Below, one piece after another: positions 8,501-17,381 of a DNA stretch of 64,000 nucleotides. The translations under genes were made by a program, and so were the position numbers. The notes beneath the pieces are model-generated. The model ran no database searches. It was not told the DNA's origin and was given only the letters and a program-made list of their open reading frames with translations. This DNA is from DRKI01 sp011051875 (GTDB lineage Bacteria > Desulfobacterota > Desulfobulbia > Desulfobulbales > Desulfobulbaceae): assembly GCA_026990385.1 (NCBI GenBank), contig JALXDL010000054.1:1-64000 (forward strand). The letters are read 5' to 3'. The stretch's first letter is position 1. Each line of letters starts with the position of its first letter.

Positions 8501-10249
8501 ATGACCGATATCCTGCAATATATCAAGGGAACCGACCCGGACCGGGATGCCTGGCTGACCAATTTCTATACCGAGAACCACCTGGCCTACGAGGCCTTCC
8601 CGGACATGGTCGCCTCGCCCGAACAGCTCAACTTCATCATCCACATGGACGGCGAGCAGTACTACTATCCCTGCTCGGACGAACTGTTTGCCGCCATTAT
8701 CGAGAAACGGGCCGACACCCTGCTGACCTCGGCCTACATGGAGATATGGGCCCGCCTGGAGAAGCTGGTCCGCAAGGTGATCGACGACGAGTACAAGCAG
8801 CGTTACCTGCTCAGCCTGCTCTCCATCAAGTTCCAGCACGAGACCACCTCCAAGGTCCAGCTTCCCGGCCGCCTGGATAAGCGGCTGCGCGGGATCTTCA
8901 CCAATATCAGCGAGATCAGCCGGCCCCTGGCCGCGGAAAAGGAGGAGGAGAACAGGAGGGCGGCAGCCTTTCTCGAATCCAGCAGGTTCCAGGATGCCTT
9001 CCACTCCCTGGAAGGGCTCGAGATCGGCGACGATACGACCCTCAACGACATCGACCTGCAGGTCCCACTCCTGCGGCTGCGCCGCCTCCTGATGCTTTCC
9101 ACGGTCCAGGAGATCTGGCATGATGCGCAGCCTCCCGGCATGGATGAGCTGCGCCGGATCATGAACAGGCCCATTGTGTCGGAGAGCTGGGACTGGTTCT
9201 GCCGCTGGCTGCGCAAGATCCTCGATGGCGAGCGGAGACCGTGCATCCTCTGGCTTGCCGGCCGGTCGGGCGAGATCATTTTCGATCTCGCCATCATCCG
9301 TATCCTGATGAAAATGGGCATCAAGGTGATCCTGGCGGTCAAGCAGGCCTTCTTCTACAAGCGGATCTCCTTTGTCGATCTGCTCGAGGATCCCCTGCTC
9401 GAAGAGCTCCTGGACGAGGCAAAGTTCATCGGCGAGGCCAAGATCTCGAAAAACGAGCTGCTGGGTCACCTGAAAAGCGATTACCGCCTGCTGGTGATCT
9501 CCGACGGCACCACCGAACAGTTCAATCCCCTGCTGAGCTCGGTGACCTTTGCCCGCTCTTTCAAGGAATCGGATCTGGTCATCAGCCGCTGTCCCGGCAG
9601 CCGTGAGTGCATCGACAACCACTTTCAGTTCACCAGGGACCTGGTCTCGGTGGTCCGTGTGGCCAGCGGCGAGCTCGATATCCGGCTCAAGCCGCACCAC
9701 CCCGGAGCTGTCCGGTTCTCGGAGGCGGCCCTGCGCAGGAAGGCCGAGGAACTGATCGCCTGGGTCAGGAAGGAAAAGGAGCAGGGCAAGACCATCATGT
9801 TCTATTCGGCCATTGTCGGCTCCATTCCCGGCCAGATGGAGACAGCGAAAAAGATTCTCAACGTCTTTGTCGATTACCTGCGCTCCACCCTCCGGAACGT
9901 GGTGATCATCAATCCGGGCGAACATTTTGAAGAGGGCATGGATGCAGATGATATAATGTACATGTGGGAGATCTTTCAGCGCTCGGGGGTGATCGATATC
10001 TGGCGCTTCCAGACCGTGGACGATGTGGAGAAGTCCTTTGCCCTGCTCCACGAAAAGGTGCCGCCGGAATGGACAGGCAAGGACGCCACCTATTCAACGG
10101 GCTGCACCAAGGAGATGGAGATCGCCATGGACATGCAGAAGAAGTATCCCGAGATGCAGATCATCGGACCGTCATGGGAAAAATTCCGCCGCCGCAAGGA
10201 GTACGGGGTGGGCAAGCTCTATGACCGCGCCCTGGCCGATGAGGGCTGA
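8501..10249 (+). CDS. ARMT1/DUF89-like domain protein with extra C-terminal domain
   Basis: Cytoplasmic protein of 582 residues without signal or membrane segment. The first 240 residues are helical and not recognised. Residues about 245-400 resemble the DUF89/ARMT1-like metal-dependent phosphatase fold: ILWLAGRSGEIIFDLAII corresponds to the family's DNxGExxxD motif, and DLVISRCPGSRECIDN to its second metal/substrate loop. The usual Asp-Asn is Arg-Ser here (GRSGE), so the metal site may be altered. A further 150 residues (KTIMFYSAIVGSIPGQ to the end) follow, rich in aromatic and charged residues and not assigned. DUF89 proteins act on phosphorylated metabolites as damage-control phosphatases. 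Activity here is uncertain. GGAG precedes the start at seven bases. Confidence 0.6.
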   Translation: MTDILQYIKGTDPDRDAWLTNFYTENHLAYEAFPDMVASPEQLNFIIHMDGEQYYYPCSDELFAAIIEKRADTLLTSAYMEIWARLEKLVRKVIDDEYKQRYLLSLLSIKFQHETTSKVQLPGRLDKRLRGIFTNISEISRPLAAEKEEENRRAAAFLESSRFQDAFHSLEGLEIGDDTTLNDIDLQVPLLRLRRLLMLSTVQEIWHDAQPPGMDELRRIMNRPIVSESWDWFCRWLRKILDGERRPCILWLAGRSGEIIFDLAIIRILMKMGIKVILAVKQAFFYKRISFVDLLEDPLLEELLDEAKFIGEAKISKNELLGHLKSDYRLLVISDGTTEQFNPLLSSVTFARSFKESDLVISRCPGSRECIDNHFQFTRDLVSVVRVASGELDIRLKPHHPGAVRFSEAALRRKAEELIAWVRKEKEQGKTIMFYSAIVGSIPGQMETAKKILNVFVDYLRSTLRNVVIINPGEHFEEGMDADDIMYMWEIFQRSGVIDIWRFQTVDDVEKSFALLHEKVPPEWTGKDATYSTGCTKEMEIAMDMQKKYPEMQIIGPSWEKFRRRKEYGVGKLYDRALADEG

Positions 10250-10369
10250 ACCGGTGACTCCGGGCCCGGCCGGCGCGTGTCCGCCATGGCCCACAGCCGT
10301 CGCGGACAGGGGAGATCATATTCCCATCTGCAGATGGGTTGAACACCCAATCCGGGTGGGAGTGACCTT

Positions 10370-10948
10370 GTGCGAAAATTCCTGCTGAACAGATTGCCGC
10401 TGTTCCCGTTGGCCTGTATGGCCATGGTACTGGCCCTGGTGTGCTGTATGGCAACGGCCGGCCAGTGTGCCGGGCAGGTGGAGGAGCCGGTTCTCAAGGT
10501 CGCCTATCTCTACAACTTCAGCAAGTATGTCCAGTGGCCGCAAAACGGCCCCCATGCCTCGCCGCAGGATGCCTTCGATATCTGTGTCATCAGGGGAGAG
10601 CGGTTGCGGGCGCCTCTGAAGCAGCTTGAGACACGCAGCGTCAATGGCCGTCCCATTGTCACCCACATGTTGTCCGAACTGCCCGGCGACCAGATCTGCG
10701 AGATGGTCTATTTTGCCGGCGGCACCAGGAGCGAGATCGCCGCTGACCTGTTACTGCTGGCCGGGCAGCCGGTCCTGACCATCGCCGATCTCACCGGGTT
10801 CGCGGTTCAGGGCGGTATGATCGAGCTGACGCGAAAAAATGACCGGATCCGTTTCAGGATCAACGTGGACAAGGTCCGGGAGGCGGGACTGCACATCAGC
10901 TCCCGCCTGCTGAAACTGGCAACCATTGTCCGGGAGATGGAATTTTGA
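10370..10948 (+). CDS. YfiR-family (DUF4154) periplasmic protein
   Basis: Secreted protein of 192 residues starting at GTG with GGGAG upstream. A signal peptide covers about residues 1-34. The mature part begins VLKVAYLYNFSKYVQWP, the hallmark of the YfiR/DUF4154 family, and has the central LPGDQICEMVYFAGG and the C-terminal IRFRINVDKVREAGLHISSR segments. In Pseudomonas, YfiR is a periplasmic repressor of the diguanylate cyclase YfiN. Here the next gene, overlapping by four bases, is a hybrid histidine kinase. The protein therefore probably gates a phosphorelay instead. Confidence 0.85.
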   Translation: MRKFLLNRLPLFPLACMAMVLALVCCMATAGQCAGQVEEPVLKVAYLYNFSKYVQWPQNGPHASPQDAFDICVIRGERLRAPLKQLETRSVNGRPIVTHMLSELPGDQICEMVYFAGGTRSEIAADLLLLAGQPVLTIADLTGFAVQGGMIELTRKNDRIRFRINVDKVREAGLHISSRLLKLATIVREMEF

Positions 10949-13749
10949 GGAACTGGTTCGCCGATCTGCCCTTCCGCTTCAAGCTGACAGCCATCCTGCT
11001 ACTGGCCACCACCTGCATCCTGGCCCTCTCCTCGTCCATGTACCTGTACAGGGATATCCAAAACGCCAGGGCCAATGTGCGCCATGTCCTCTCCACCCTG
11101 GCCGCCCTCGTGGGTTCGGAGAGTGTCTCTGCCGTGGAGTTCGATGATACCTCCAGCGCCCGCCAGAACCTGGAGGACCTGAAGTCGGTACGTTCCATCG
11201 TCGAGGCCAACCTGCTCCGGCCGGACAAGACCCTGTTCGCCCGGTACAGCAGGGACGGACAGATGTCGGACAACCCGCTGCCCTGGGACCTTTTTCCCCT
11301 GCCCACGGAGAAGGACTCGCAGAAGAGCTGTGAGATCAACGGCATGCTCCACGTTGTCCGGGCCCTCTATTCCGGTGACGACCTGGTGGGATACCTCCAC
11401 ATGGTGGACAACCAGATCGATGTCATCGAGACCAGCCGCGCCCATATCCGTCTGACCCTGGTCGTCATTCTCTTCCTCTTTTCGCTCTCCCTGGTCATGG
11501 CCTTTGTCCTGGCGCGCTGGCTGTCGACCCCGCTGCTGGAGCTGGGAGATGTGGTGACCGACGTCGCGGTGCGTCACGACTACAGCCGCCGGGTGACCAA
11601 GAAGGGGAGGGACGAACTGGGGCGGCTGGTGGATGGTTTCAACTTCCTGCTCGAGCAGCTCGAGCAGCGGGACCTGGAACTGACCCGCTACCGGCTGTCT
11701 CTGGAGGAGAAGGTCAGGGAACGGACCGCGCTCCTACGGAAGGAAAAGGAACGGGCCGAGGCCGCCAGCAGGGCCAAGTCGCAGTTCCTGGCCTCCATGA
11801 GTCACGAGATCCGCACGCCCATGAACGGCATCCTGGGCATGGCCGAGCTGCTGACCCGTACCGACCTCGACAGCCGGCAGCGCGAATACGCCCGGACCAT
11901 CCAGCAGTCGGGCGAGGGACTGCTGGCCCTGCTCAACGACATTCTCGATTTTTCCAAGATCGAGGCCGGCAGGCTGGATCTCGAGCCCGGCCGCTGCCGG
12001 GTCGGTCTCCTCATCGAGCAGACCGCCGCCCTGTTCACCGAAATGGCGCGGGAAAAGGGTATTGACCTGGTCACGGAGATCGATCCGGCGCTACCGTCCG
12101 AGATCCTGGTCGACAAGCTGCGGCTTCGCCAGATCATCACCAACCTGGTGGGCAACGCGGTGAAGTTCACACCCGAGGGCGAGGTGGTTGTCTCCTGTTC
12201 CGGCATGATCGTGTCCGGTCAGGTCTGCCGCATGCGCATCCAGGTCCGGGATACCGGTATCGGCATCAACCGCGAGCATATCGAACATATCTTTGAATCC
12301 TTTTCCCAGGCCGACGGCTCGACCACCCGTAAGTATGGCGGCACAGGCCTTGGCCTCTCCATCTCCCGGCAGCTTGTGGAGTTGATGGGCGGCAGCCTGC
12401 AGGTGGAGAGCACCATCGGCAAGGGATCCACGTTTACCATCGACCTGGTCCTGCCGGTGATGGAGGCCGAGCCGGAGTTTGCCCCCGACATCCTGGCAGG
12501 GGTCCGTATCGTCCTTGCCGTGGCCGGGCCGCTGATCCGCACGGTCCTGGAAAAATACCTGGTCGCCTGGGGTGCCTCGGTGGATGTGACCGGGGGGCCG
12601 GATTATTCCGCAGCGGTTGAAGAGATCCTGGCCGCAGGCCCCGGGCCGGAGGTGCTCCTGGTGGACGAGCGGCTTCTCGGCCTTGAAGGGGACCGGATCA
12701 TTGACCAGGTCCTGGCCCGCAAGGACAGGCCCGCCATTGTCCTTGTGCGTCATGTGCGCAAACCCGGGCTCCGCGTCAGGAAGGAACCCGTGGACGGCGT
12801 GGTGCTCCAGCCGGTGGTCAGGCAGCATCTGCTGGAGATGGTGCTGCATGTGGTCGGCCGGGCCCCGGTCCGCGACAGGGCCGGTCATGATGCCGGCCGG
12901 GCGGAATCCCTGCCGGACCTGCGACACCTGGGCCTGAGGTTGCTTGTGGCCGAGGACAGCCAGGTCAACGTGGACGTGCTGGTCGCCATGCTGGAGGACC
13001 TGGGCGTATCCGTGGACCTGGCCATGACCGGCAGGGAGGCGGTGGACCGGTTTGCCGGCAGTCGATACGACCTGGTGTTCATGGACTGCCAGATGCCGAT
13101 CATGGACGGCTACGAGGCCACGGCCCGGATCCGGGAGATGGAGGCGGGCACGGGCTCCCATGTGCCGGTCATCGCGCTTACTGCCAACGCCCTCAAGGGC
13201 GACCGGGAAAAGGCCCTGGACGCTGGCATGGACGACTACCTGGCCAAGCCCTTCAACCAGGACGACCTGGCCCGGATGATCATGACCTGGGCCGGGTCGC
13301 AGGAAGAGCAGATGGCACGGCCACCCGCGGTTTCCCGGCCGGAACCGGAACAGGGGCTGGCAGAGCCGCATGGTGACGATGAAAGACCCCATCTGGACGA
13401 ACGGATGCTTGCCAGTTACCGCAACATCGGCGGTGACCTGCTTGTCACTATCCTCAGGGGATACCTGGACAACGTGGACCGCTGGATCGGCGACCTTGCC
13501 GCGGCCTTCCAGGGCGGGGAGGCCGAGGAAGTCGTTCGGCTGGCGCACAAGTTCAAGTCTTCATCGGGCCAGGCTGCCGCGGCCCGGCTCGCCGCCATGC
13601 TCGCCGTGATCGAAGAGGAGGGGCGGCACGGCCGCCTGCCTGCCGATGTGACCGCCACCGTCGCCGCGCTGGAGGCCGAGGTGGAGGTCGTCCGGAACCG
13701 GCTCGGGGAGATGCTGGCCGAATTGACGGCGGCCACGGAAAAAGAGTAA
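10945..13749 (+). CDS. BarA-type hybrid histidine kinase with HAMP, two receivers and HPt
   Basis: Sensor kinase of 934 residues starting at TTG (10945), overlapping the stop of the YfiR-like gene. Order of parts: membrane helix (about 13-35), periplasmic CHASE8-like segment (35-165), second helix (168-190), HAMP (about 190-245), HisKA with SHEIRTPMNG (His287), HATPase_c (DTGIGI, GTGLGLS), a receiver-like domain without a clear phospho-Asp pocket (about 510-640), a canonical receiver with Asp714 in FMDCQMPIMDG, and an HPt with His868 in LAHKFKSS. This is a complete four-step phosphorelay in one chain. The output regulator is not in the window. The tight coupling to a YfiR-like protein suggests that protein controls the periplasmic sensor. 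Confidence 0.9.
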   Translation: MRNWFADLPFRFKLTAILLLATTCILALSSSMYLYRDIQNARANVRHVLSTLAALVGSESVSAVEFDDTSSARQNLEDLKSVRSIVEANLLRPDKTLFARYSRDGQMSDNPLPWDLFPLPTEKDSQKSCEINGMLHVVRALYSGDDLVGYLHMVDNQIDVIETSRAHIRLTLVVILFLFSLSLVMAFVLARWLSTPLLELGDVVTDVAVRHDYSRRVTKKGRDELGRLVDGFNFLLEQLEQRDLELTRYRLSLEEKVRERTALLRKEKERAEAASRAKSQFLASMSHEIRTPMNGILGMAELLTRTDLDSRQREYARTIQQSGEGLLALLNDILDFSKIEAGRLDLEPGRCRVGLLIEQTAALFTEMAREKGIDLVTEIDPALPSEILVDKLRLRQIITNLVGNAVKFTPEGEVVVSCSGMIVSGQVCRMRIQVRDTGIGINREHIEHIFESFSQADGSTTRKYGGTGLGLSISRQLVELMGGSLQVESTIGKGSTFTIDLVLPVMEAEPEFAPDILAGVRIVLAVAGPLIRTVLEKYLVAWGASVDVTGGPDYSAAVEEILAAGPGPEVLLVDERLLGLEGDRIIDQVLARKDRPAIVLVRHVRKPGLRVRKEPVDGVVLQPVVRQHLLEMVLHVVGRAPVRDRAGHDAGRAESLPDLRHLGLRLLVAEDSQVNVDVLVAMLEDLGVSVDLAMTGREAVDRFAGSRYDLVFMDCQMPIMDGYEATARIREMEAGTGSHVPVIALTANALKGDREKALDAGMDDYLAKPFNQDDLARMIMTWAGSQEEQMARPPAVSRPEPEQGLAEPHGDDERPHLDERMLASYRNIGGDLLVTILRGYLDNVDRWIGDLAAAFQGGEAEEVVRLAHKFKSSSGQAAAARLAAMLAVIEEEGRHGRLPADVTATVAALEAEVEVVRNRLGEMLAELTAATEKE

Positions 13750-13779
13750 TTGCAATCCCATGCCCACCTGTGCTACCTT

Positions 13780-13798
13780 TTGCGGATTTTGTCCGCAA
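13780..13798 (+). terminator. Small hairpin after the YfiR-linked kinase gene
   Basis: TTGCGGA and TCCGCAA form a perfect 7-bp stem with a 5-base loop, 30 bp after the kinase stop codon. There is no T-run after it, so intrinsic termination is doubtful. Confidence 0.35.
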
Positions 13799-13884
13799 CA
13801 GGGGACAGGGGAGAGGTCAGTCGGCGCCCGCGGCGATGGTGATCCGATGTTTTCGCTGCCGCAGCGTGGTCCTGCCCCGGCCCC

Positions 13885-13906
13885 GTAACACCGCAGGGCG
13901 GCGTCA
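13885..13906. repeat. Family D 22-bp hairpin repeat, copy 1
   Basis: The 22 bp beginning GTAACACCGCAGGGCGGCG recur with one mismatch at 32574-32595. The sequence is a near-palindrome with AGG as loop and sits in the leader region of the cobalamin operon. Confidence 0.55.
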
Positions 13907-14025
13907 TGCCCGGGCAGGCTGTGTCATCGCCTGCACTGCGCGGGACAGCACCCTTATCATGGCCTGTTGTGGCCGGACAGGAACGATCCGGTCCAGCCAT
14001 GCCGGTCCGCACCACCAGGAAACCC

Positions 14026-14682
14026 ATGGCCGAACATCTCTATCTCGTTCGCCACAGCGAGACCACGGCCCCGGCCGGGGCCTTTGTCGGCAGTACCGAT
14101 GTGGATGTCACGGCCCATGGGCTCCCGGCCCTGGACCGGATCGCGCCGCATCTGCCCGACGGCCCCTGTTTCTGCAGCCCCATGCTCCGGACCAGGCGGG
14201 CCCTGGACCGGCTGCGGCGTTCCGGCGTCTGCATGCAGGCCGTCTTTGATGACCGGCTGCGCGAGATCGATTTCGGCCGCTGGGAACTGGCGGACTTTGC
14301 CCGGATCGCCGAAACCGACGGCGATCTGCTTGCCGGCTGGTCAGCCTATACCGGCTTTACCTTTCCCGGCGGCGAGTCGGTGGCCTCGTTCACCGGCAGG
14401 GTGGGGGAAATGCTGGCGATCTTCCGGGAGCACCCGGCCAGGGACCTGGTCGTCATCACCCATGGCGGCGTGATACGGACCATGATCTGCCTGGCCCTGA
14501 ACCTGCCGGTCCGGCACTACCTGCTCTTCGGAGTCCGGCCGGCCACGTTCTGTCTCCTCGATCTTCACTCGCAGGGGGCTGTCCTGTCGGGCCTGAACCG
14601 TGGGGACGGTGCAGGGCGTACTGACGATTCGTGTGCAAGGGACCTGTCACAGGTCCGGCAACCGCGGAATACGACAGAGTGA
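14026..14682 (+). CDS. cobC: Histidine phosphatase, probable alpha-ribazole phosphatase
   Basis: Protein of 218 residues of the phosphoglycerate-mutase-like histidine phosphatase family. LVRHSET at the N-terminus carries the RHG-type catalytic His (Ser replaces the usual Gly), and VVITHGGVIR carries the second active-site His. CSPMLRTRRAL and LREIDFGRWE are typical of alpha-ribazole phosphatases. Its place at the head of cobU-cobT-cobS-cobD/Q-cbiB supports removal of the 5'-phosphate of alpha-ribazole phosphate or of adenosylcobalamin phosphate. The start at 14026 has AGGA upstream and gives a normal N-terminus. Earlier in-frame ATGs (13906, 13999) would add a low-complexity tail. Confidence 0.8.
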   Translation: MAEHLYLVRHSETTAPAGAFVGSTDVDVTAHGLPALDRIAPHLPDGPCFCSPMLRTRRALDRLRRSGVCMQAVFDDRLREIDFGRWELADFARIAETDGDLLAGWSAYTGFTFPGGESVASFTGRVGEMLAIFREHPARDLVVITHGGVIRTMICLALNLPVRHYLLFGVRPATFCLLDLHSQGAVLSGLNRGDGAGRTDDSCARDLSQVRQPRNTTE

Positions 14683-14817
14683 TCAGGGGCACCGTGCCGA
14701 CCATCGCTGCCCCCCGGCCCTCCATGTCCAGGATTGAGTATGCGCAGGAAGGGGATGGCCGGACCGGGGCGATGGCAGGTCCGGCCGTGTGCCGCTGACC
14801 TCTTGCAGGAGGTGAAT

Positions 14818-15363
14818 ATGGCAGAACTTATCCTGATCAGCGGCGGCAGCCGTTCCGGCAAGTCCGACTTCGGCCAGCAGCTGGCCGAGTCCCTTGCCGG
14901 GCCCCGTATCTTTCTTGCCACCTGTCCCGAGGTGGATGACGAGATGGCGGAGCGGATCCGGCGGCACCGCGAGCAGCGGCAGAACCGCGGCTGGCAGACC
15001 GTCGAGGAACCGCTGGACCTGGCCGGGGCCCTGGCCCGTTGTCCAGACGGGGCCACCGTTCTCATTGACTGCCTGACCCTGTGGATCAGCAACCTCATGT
15101 ACAAGGCCGATCTGCAGGAACGGCACCTGGACGAGAACGAGGTCCGGGAAAAGGCGGAGCAGCTGGCTGACGCGGTCCGGCAGCGCCAGGGCACCGTGAT
15201 CATGGTGACGGGCGAGGTGGGGCAGGGGATCGTGCCGGACAACAGGCAGGCGCGGCTCTATCGCGACCTGGTGGGACGCTGCAACCAGTGCATGGGGCGG
15301 CGGGCCGATGCCGCGTACCTGGTGAGTTGCGGCATTCCCCTGCAACTGAAGAGCAACGGCTGA
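14818..15363 (+). CDS. cobU: Adenosylcobinamide kinase / adenosylcobinamide-phosphate guanylyltransferase
   Basis: Bifunctional enzyme of 181 residues that phosphorylates adenosylcobinamide and then transfers GMP from GTP. Key motifs are the P-loop GGSRSGKS (residues 8-15), RRHREQR followed by GWQTVEEP (the guanylylation-His region), VLIDCLTLWISNLM, and GEVGQGIVPDNRQARLYRDL near the C-terminus. The start at 14818 follows a strong AGGAGGTG site. It is preceded by cobC (135 bp gap) and followed by cobT. The length matches the family. Confidence 0.95.
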   Translation: MAELILISGGSRSGKSDFGQQLAESLAGPRIFLATCPEVDDEMAERIRRHREQRQNRGWQTVEEPLDLAGALARCPDGATVLIDCLTLWISNLMYKADLQERHLDENEVREKAEQLADAVRQRQGTVIMVTGEVGQGIVPDNRQARLYRDLVGRCNQCMGRRADAAYLVSCGIPLQLKSNG

Positions 15364-15498
15364 GCCGCTCATGCGGTGCGGACGGCCGGAGAGACAGGGA
15401 TCCCGGTGGCCGGCTGGGCAACCCCGGCAAAAACCGGGCCCGAACCATTGAAGAACCGGGCTGGAACGCGGCGTTGCCGCCGATGGCCCTGTTTCCCT

Positions 15499-15541
15499 GA
15501 TATGGCGGAACCGGATATGGTGGAACCGGATATGGCGGAAG
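15499..15541 (+). repeat. 15-bp tandem repeat immediately upstream of cobT
   Basis: Unit GATATGGCGGAACCG occurs almost three times (second unit with one C-to-T change; third truncated to GATATGGCGGAA). The last unit supplies the purine-rich segment before the cobT start at 15545. The repeat also forms an 18-codon frame from 15502 that ends inside cobT. Confidence 0.8.
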
Positions 15542-15544
15542 AAA

Positions 15545-16630
15545 ATGAAAAATGGTGATTCGGTAGATTTCCTCGAGGCAACGTTTCGCAAGATCTATCC
15601 CCAGGACAGCGAGTACCGTGACAAGGCGCGGGCGCGGCTGGAGCAGTTGACCATGCCGCACTGGGCCCTGGGCGACCTGATGGACCTGGCCGTCGAGCTG
15701 GCCGGCATGACCCGGTCGCTCAACCCGCCGGTGGCACGCAAAAAGGTGGTGGTCATGGCCGGTGACCACGGGGTGACCGCCGAGGGTGTCTCCAGGTATC
15801 CCTCCGAGGTCACGGCCCAGATGATCTACAATTTCGTCGCCGGCGGCGCCGGCATCAACGCCCTGGCCCGGCAGGCCGGGGCCGAGGTGGTGGTGGTGGA
15901 CATGGGGACCTCGGCCGACCTGGCCGACCTGGCGGCATCGGGCAAGATCATATCCCGCAAGATCGCCAGCGGCACCCAGAACATGGCCCACGGCCCGGCC
16001 ATGACCCGGACCCATGCCGTGATGGCCGTGGAGGCCGGCATCGAGGTGGCCAACATGCTTGCCCCGGAAACCGATCTCTTTGCCACCGGCGACATGGGCA
16101 TCGGCAACACCACGCCGTCCACGGCCATTGCCGCGGTTCTGACCGGCAAGCCGGTCGCCGAGCTGGCCGGACGGGGCACCGGTCTCGACGATGGCCAGCT
16201 CGAGCGGAAGATCAAGGTGATCGAGCGGGCCCTGGAGATCAACAAGCCGGATCCCGCCGACGGTCTGGACGTACTGGCCCGGGTGGGCGGGTTCGAGATC
16301 GGCGGCATCGCCGGGCTGATCATCGGCGCTGCCTCTCACCGGCGGCCGGTGCTGGTGGACGGTTTCATCTCCACTGCCGGCGCGCTCATCGCCTACCGGC
16401 TCGAGCCCTTTGTCCGTGATTACATCATCTGCGCCCACCGCTCCATGGAACCGGGGCACGCGGCCATGCACGAGCGGCTGCACCACAAGCCGCTGCTGGA
16501 CCTGAACATGCGGCTGGGCGAGGGCACCGGCGCCGCCCTGGCCATGAACCTGGTCGAGGCCGCGGTGGCCATCCTCACCGAGGTCGCAACCTTCGAGGAG
16601 GCCGGGGTCACCGGAACCCCGCAGGAGTAG
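15545..16630 (+). CDS. cobT: Nicotinate-nucleotide--dimethylbenzimidazole phosphoribosyltransferase
   Basis: Enzyme of 361 residues that makes alpha-ribazole phosphate from the lower-ligand base and nicotinate mononucleotide. Family segments are visible: KVVVMAGDHGVTAEGVSRYP, DMGIGNTTPSTAI, DGFISTAGALIAYRL, SMEPGHAAMHERL and, near the C-terminus, LGEGTGAALAMNLVEAA, which includes the catalytic Glu. The cognate base cannot be told from the sequence; many anaerobes use bases other than dimethylbenzimidazole. The start lies just after a 15-bp tandem repeat, with GGAAG close to the ATG. cobS begins two bases after the stop. Confidence 0.95.
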   Translation: MKNGDSVDFLEATFRKIYPQDSEYRDKARARLEQLTMPHWALGDLMDLAVELAGMTRSLNPPVARKKVVVMAGDHGVTAEGVSRYPSEVTAQMIYNFVAGGAGINALARQAGAEVVVVDMGTSADLADLAASGKIISRKIASGTQNMAHGPAMTRTHAVMAVEAGIEVANMLAPETDLFATGDMGIGNTTPSTAIAAVLTGKPVAELAGRGTGLDDGQLERKIKVIERALEINKPDPADGLDVLARVGGFEIGGIAGLIIGAASHRRPVLVDGFISTAGALIAYRLEPFVRDYIICAHRSMEPGHAAMHERLHHKPLLDLNMRLGEGTGAALAMNLVEAAVAILTEVATFEEAGVTGTPQE

Positions 16631-16631
16631 G

Positions 16632-17381
16632 GTGCACTCCTTTGTCGCCGCGCTCCGTTTCCTGACCATCCTGCCCATCCCCGGAGCCATGGGGACGGAG
16701 AGCGGCGACCTGGCCGCCTCCACTCCCTGTTTTCCGCTGGTCGGGCTCCTGATCGGCCTGTGCAGTGTCCCGGCCGCCTGGCTGTTTGTTGCCCTGCTGC
16801 CGCCGGCCGTGGCCGCACTGCCGATCATCACGCTGCTGTTCGCCTTTTCCGGCGGCCTGCACCTGGACGGGCTGGCCGATACCGCGGACGGCCTGTTCAG
16901 CGCCCGCCCCCGGGAAGAGATGCTGGCCATCATGCGCGACAGCAGGATCGGGGCCATGGGGGTGATCGCCCTGGTCATCCTGCTGTTGCTCAAGGCGGCA
17001 TCCCTGGCCTCCATGGACCCGGACCGGCTGCTGGCCGCGGTACTCCTGATGCCGGTTGCCGGCCGCTGCGCCATCCTGGTCATGATGGCCGTTCTGCCCT
17101 ATGCCCGGCCCGAGGGTGGCCTGGGCACCCTGTTCTACACCCGCCGCTCACGCCTGACCGGCCTCTGGGGCGGCGTCTTCTTCCTGGCCTGCTCCGTGCT
17201 GGCCGCCGGCCCGGGCGGCCTGGCCGTGGCCGCTTTTACCCTCCTTGTGCTCCTGGTGTTCGCCCTGTTCCTGAAAAAACGGCTCGGCGGCGCCACCGGC
17301 GACACCCTGGGCGCCTCCTGCGAGCTGGCCGAGCTGTGCGTGGCCCTGGCCTTTTCCTGTACCCTGTGGGGCCAGGCGTGA
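16632..17381 (+). CDS. cobS: Cobalamin-5-phosphate synthase (adenosylcobinamide-GDP ribazoletransferase)
   Basis: Integral membrane enzyme of 249 residues that joins adenosylcobinamide-GDP to alpha-ribazole(-phosphate). The N-terminus VHSFVAALRFLTILPIP and the segment GGLHLDGLADTADGLFSARP, with the conserved acidic cluster that binds magnesium, are diagnostic. They are followed by RDSRIGAMGVIAL and several hydrophobic helices. GTG at 16632 is the only sensible start, with GGAG two bases inside the cobT stop region. The stop overlaps the GTG start of the next gene (GTGA), indicating translational coupling. Confidence 0.95.
   Translation: MHSFVAALRFLTILPIPGAMGTESGDLAASTPCFPLVGLLIGLCSVPAAWLFVALLPPAVAALPIITLLFAFSGGLHLDGLADTADGLFSARPREEMLAIMRDSRIGAMGVIALVILLLLKAASLASMDPDRLLAAVLLMPVAGRCAILVMMAVLPYARPEGGLGTLFYTRRSRLTGLWGGVFFLACSVLAAGPGGLAVAAFTLLVLLVFALFLKKRLGGATGDTLGASCELAELCVALAFSCTLWGQA

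Noticed and set aside
7139..10051. A 970-codon frame on the minus strand, and similar long ones at 17135-20071, 4467-6386 and 34142-36256
   Set aside because: They lie opposite well-supported genes in GC-rich DNA, show no family motifs and have His/Gln/Asp-rich composition typical of shadows.
13750..14025. Cobalamin riboswitch before the cobalamin operon
   Set aside because: I looked for the conserved B12-box and core segments here and in the gaps at 14683-14817 and 15364-15544 and did not find them. A CTGCCCCCC at 14709 is too short a match.
14683..14817. Extra gene between cobC and cobU
   Set aside because: An in-frame ATG at 14734 only extends cobU with an unrelated tail; the strong ribosome site is at the 14818 start.
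15499..15541. CRISPR-like array
   Set aside because: The units are 15 bp, directly abutting, with no spacers and no cas genes.
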